Assembly (NCBI GenBank): GCA_029979485.1
Contig: JAPOHK010000054.1
Coordinates: forward strand, 1-6,332
Reading direction: 5' to 3'
Source of the DNA: Candidatus Planktophila limnetica
GTDB lineage: Bacteria; Actinomycetota; Actinomycetes; Nanopelagicales; Nanopelagicaceae
Length of the DNA stretch: 6,332 nt
The position numbers and the translations under genes are program-made. The notes under the pieces were generated by a model. The model was not told where the DNA came from. It searched no databases and was given only the letters and a program-made list of their open reading frames with translations. Below are positions 5,920 through 6,332 of the stretch, one piece after another (positions within the stretch are counted from its first letter, which is position 1; each line of letters begins with the position of its first letter).

Positions 5920-5948
5920 GTATTACGGGGGTAATTCTGCCCCCATAC
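5920..5948. promoter_or_regulatory. Candidate operator region: nested inverted repeats between citA and pdxH
   Basis: Two symmetric elements share this stretch. ATTAC-GGGG-GTAAT (5922-5935) is a perfect 5-bp inverted repeat with a 4-bp centre. GGGGG (5927-5931) and CCCCC (5940-5944) are perfect complements 8 nt apart, and outside them GTAT (5920-5923) pairs with ATAC (5945-5948), with three unpaired bases on one side. The region lies just upstream of the citA ribosome-binding site, overlapping the expected citA core promoter (a weak TTGTAT and a GTAATA-like pair on the minus strand). Repressor or activator binding seems more likely than termination, since no T-run follows on either strand. 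The regulator is unknown. Confidence 0.4.
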
Positions 5949-6002
5949 AAGCCATGCTGGCGACCACGGAAGTTGGGATAGCCCTGCGGGCAAAAGTGAC
6001 GT

Positions 6003-6008
6003 TAGATA
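6003..6008 (+). promoter_or_regulatory. Candidate -10 box of pdxH (leaderless)
   Basis: TAGATA ends 5 nt before the ATG at 6014, and no Shine-Dalgarno lies between them, so a leaderless pdxH message is the simplest reading. No recognisable -35 is present at the expected distance. Confidence 0.35.
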
Positions 6009-6013
6009 CATCC

Positions 6014-6332
6014 ATGAGCGAAACCGTGAATAACAAAGGAATCCGAGCCGAGATTTCCGCGATGCGTCGCTCCTACGGCGAAGTTGGCCTGGATAAATTG
6101 CCTGCAGATCCATTTGTAGCTTTTGTTGAGTGGATGACGCAAGCTGCAGCAAATGAAATTATTGTTGAAGCAAATGCAATGGTTTTATCTACTGCAGATG
6201 GTTCTGGAGAAATAACAACTCGCACAGTTTTGCTAAAAGATATTTCACAAGGTGGATTTACATTCTTTACAAATTATTCATCGCGCAAAGCACAAGCCAT
6301 TGCAATGAATTCGCAAGTAACACTTCTATTTC
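6014..6332 (+). CDS. pdxH: Pyridoxamine 5'-phosphate oxidase, N-terminal part (runs off the window)
   Basis: An ATG opens a frame that stays open for 106 codons to the right edge. The protein is the N-terminal half of PdxH, the FMN enzyme that oxidises pyridoxamine or pyridoxine 5'-phosphate to pyridoxal phosphate in the cytoplasm. Diagnostic segments are MRRSYGEVGLDKLPADPF (17-34), EANAMVLSTAD (52-62), RTVLLK (70-75; equivalents of E. coli Arg67 and Lys72, at FMN and substrate) and FFTNYSSRKAQAI (84-96), the FMN phosphate-binding stretch, followed by VTLLF. Family members are about 200 to 230 residues, so roughly half is missing. The start at 6014 adds 16 residues before the conserved MRRSYGE; Met17 is possible, but neither start has a ribosome-binding site, and the -10 box before 6014 favours the longer form. 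The gene diverges from citA across a 112-bp region carrying inverted repeats. Confidence 0.92.
   Translation, partial: MSETVNNKGIRAEISAMRRSYGEVGLDKLPADPFVAFVEWMTQAAANEIIVEANAMVLSTADGSGEITTRTVLLKDISQGGFTFFTNYSSRKAQAIAMNSQVTLLF

Noticed and set aside
5975..5991. GGGATAGCCCTGCGGGC, where one CCC can pair with GGG on either side, considered as a switching leader of pdxH.
   Set aside because: Stems are 3-4 bp, and the element lies upstream of the likely leaderless pdxH transcript start, so it would not be in the RNA.
5913..6152. 79-codon minus-strand open frame across the citA-pdxH gap.
   Set aside because: It runs antisense to the start of pdxH, has no family resemblance, and covers the control region; it is a shadow frame.

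Overview
The window looks like a chromosomal piece of a small-genome actinobacterium with moderate to low G+C. By eye the composition is near the mid-40s percent GC; I did not compute it. The proteins read as actinobacterial: a cholesterol-oxidase-like GMC oxidoreductase tail, a CitA-type short citrate synthase divergent from pdxH, and an actinobacterial class I photolyase. Packing is very tight, with two convergent gene pairs overlapping at their 3' ends and intergenic gaps of 6, 27, 54 and 112 bp. This combination suggests a streamlined, sunlit-water lineage such as the freshwater acI group (Nanopelagicales). That placement is inference from style, not from a marker gene.

Layout, left to right: (1) the 3' end of a GMC-family FAD oxidoreductase (+), cut by the window edge; (2) a BadF/N-acetylglucosamine-kinase-type sugar kinase (-), overlapping the GMC gene tail-to-tail by 24 bp; (3) a short-chain dehydrogenase/reductase (+), divergent from the kinase across 27 bp; (4) a polytopic membrane diguanylate cyclase with a GGDEF domain (+), after a 54-bp gap holding a candidate operator and promoter; (5) a deoxyribodipyrimidine photolyase (-), overlapping the cyclase gene tail-to-tail by 33 bp; (6) a CitA-type citrate synthase (-), just upstream of the photolyase in the same direction with only 6 bp between them; (7) a 112-bp divergent control region with nested inverted repeats; (8) the 5' end of pdxH, pyridoxamine 5'-phosphate oxidase (+), cut by the right edge.

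The genes do not form one pathway. The clearest unit is the citA-phr pair, in which central metabolism and light-dependent DNA repair probably share a transcript. Translation signals come in two styles. The reductase and citrate synthase have strong Shine-Dalgarno sequences at good spacing. The kinase, diguanylate cyclase and pdxH have none, but each has a TANNN(T/A) hexamer 5 to 7 nt before its start codon, as expected for leaderless actinobacterial transcripts. A TAC(A/G)GGGGTA decamer occurs in both of the larger intergenic regions and may be a shared regulator half-site.

I found no mobile element, CRISPR array, RNA gene, toxin-antitoxin pair or defence module, and no convincing undescribed system. 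The points worth a second look are regulatory (the G-run dyads) and residue-level changes in three enzymes. No stretch over 300 bases lacks a gene.
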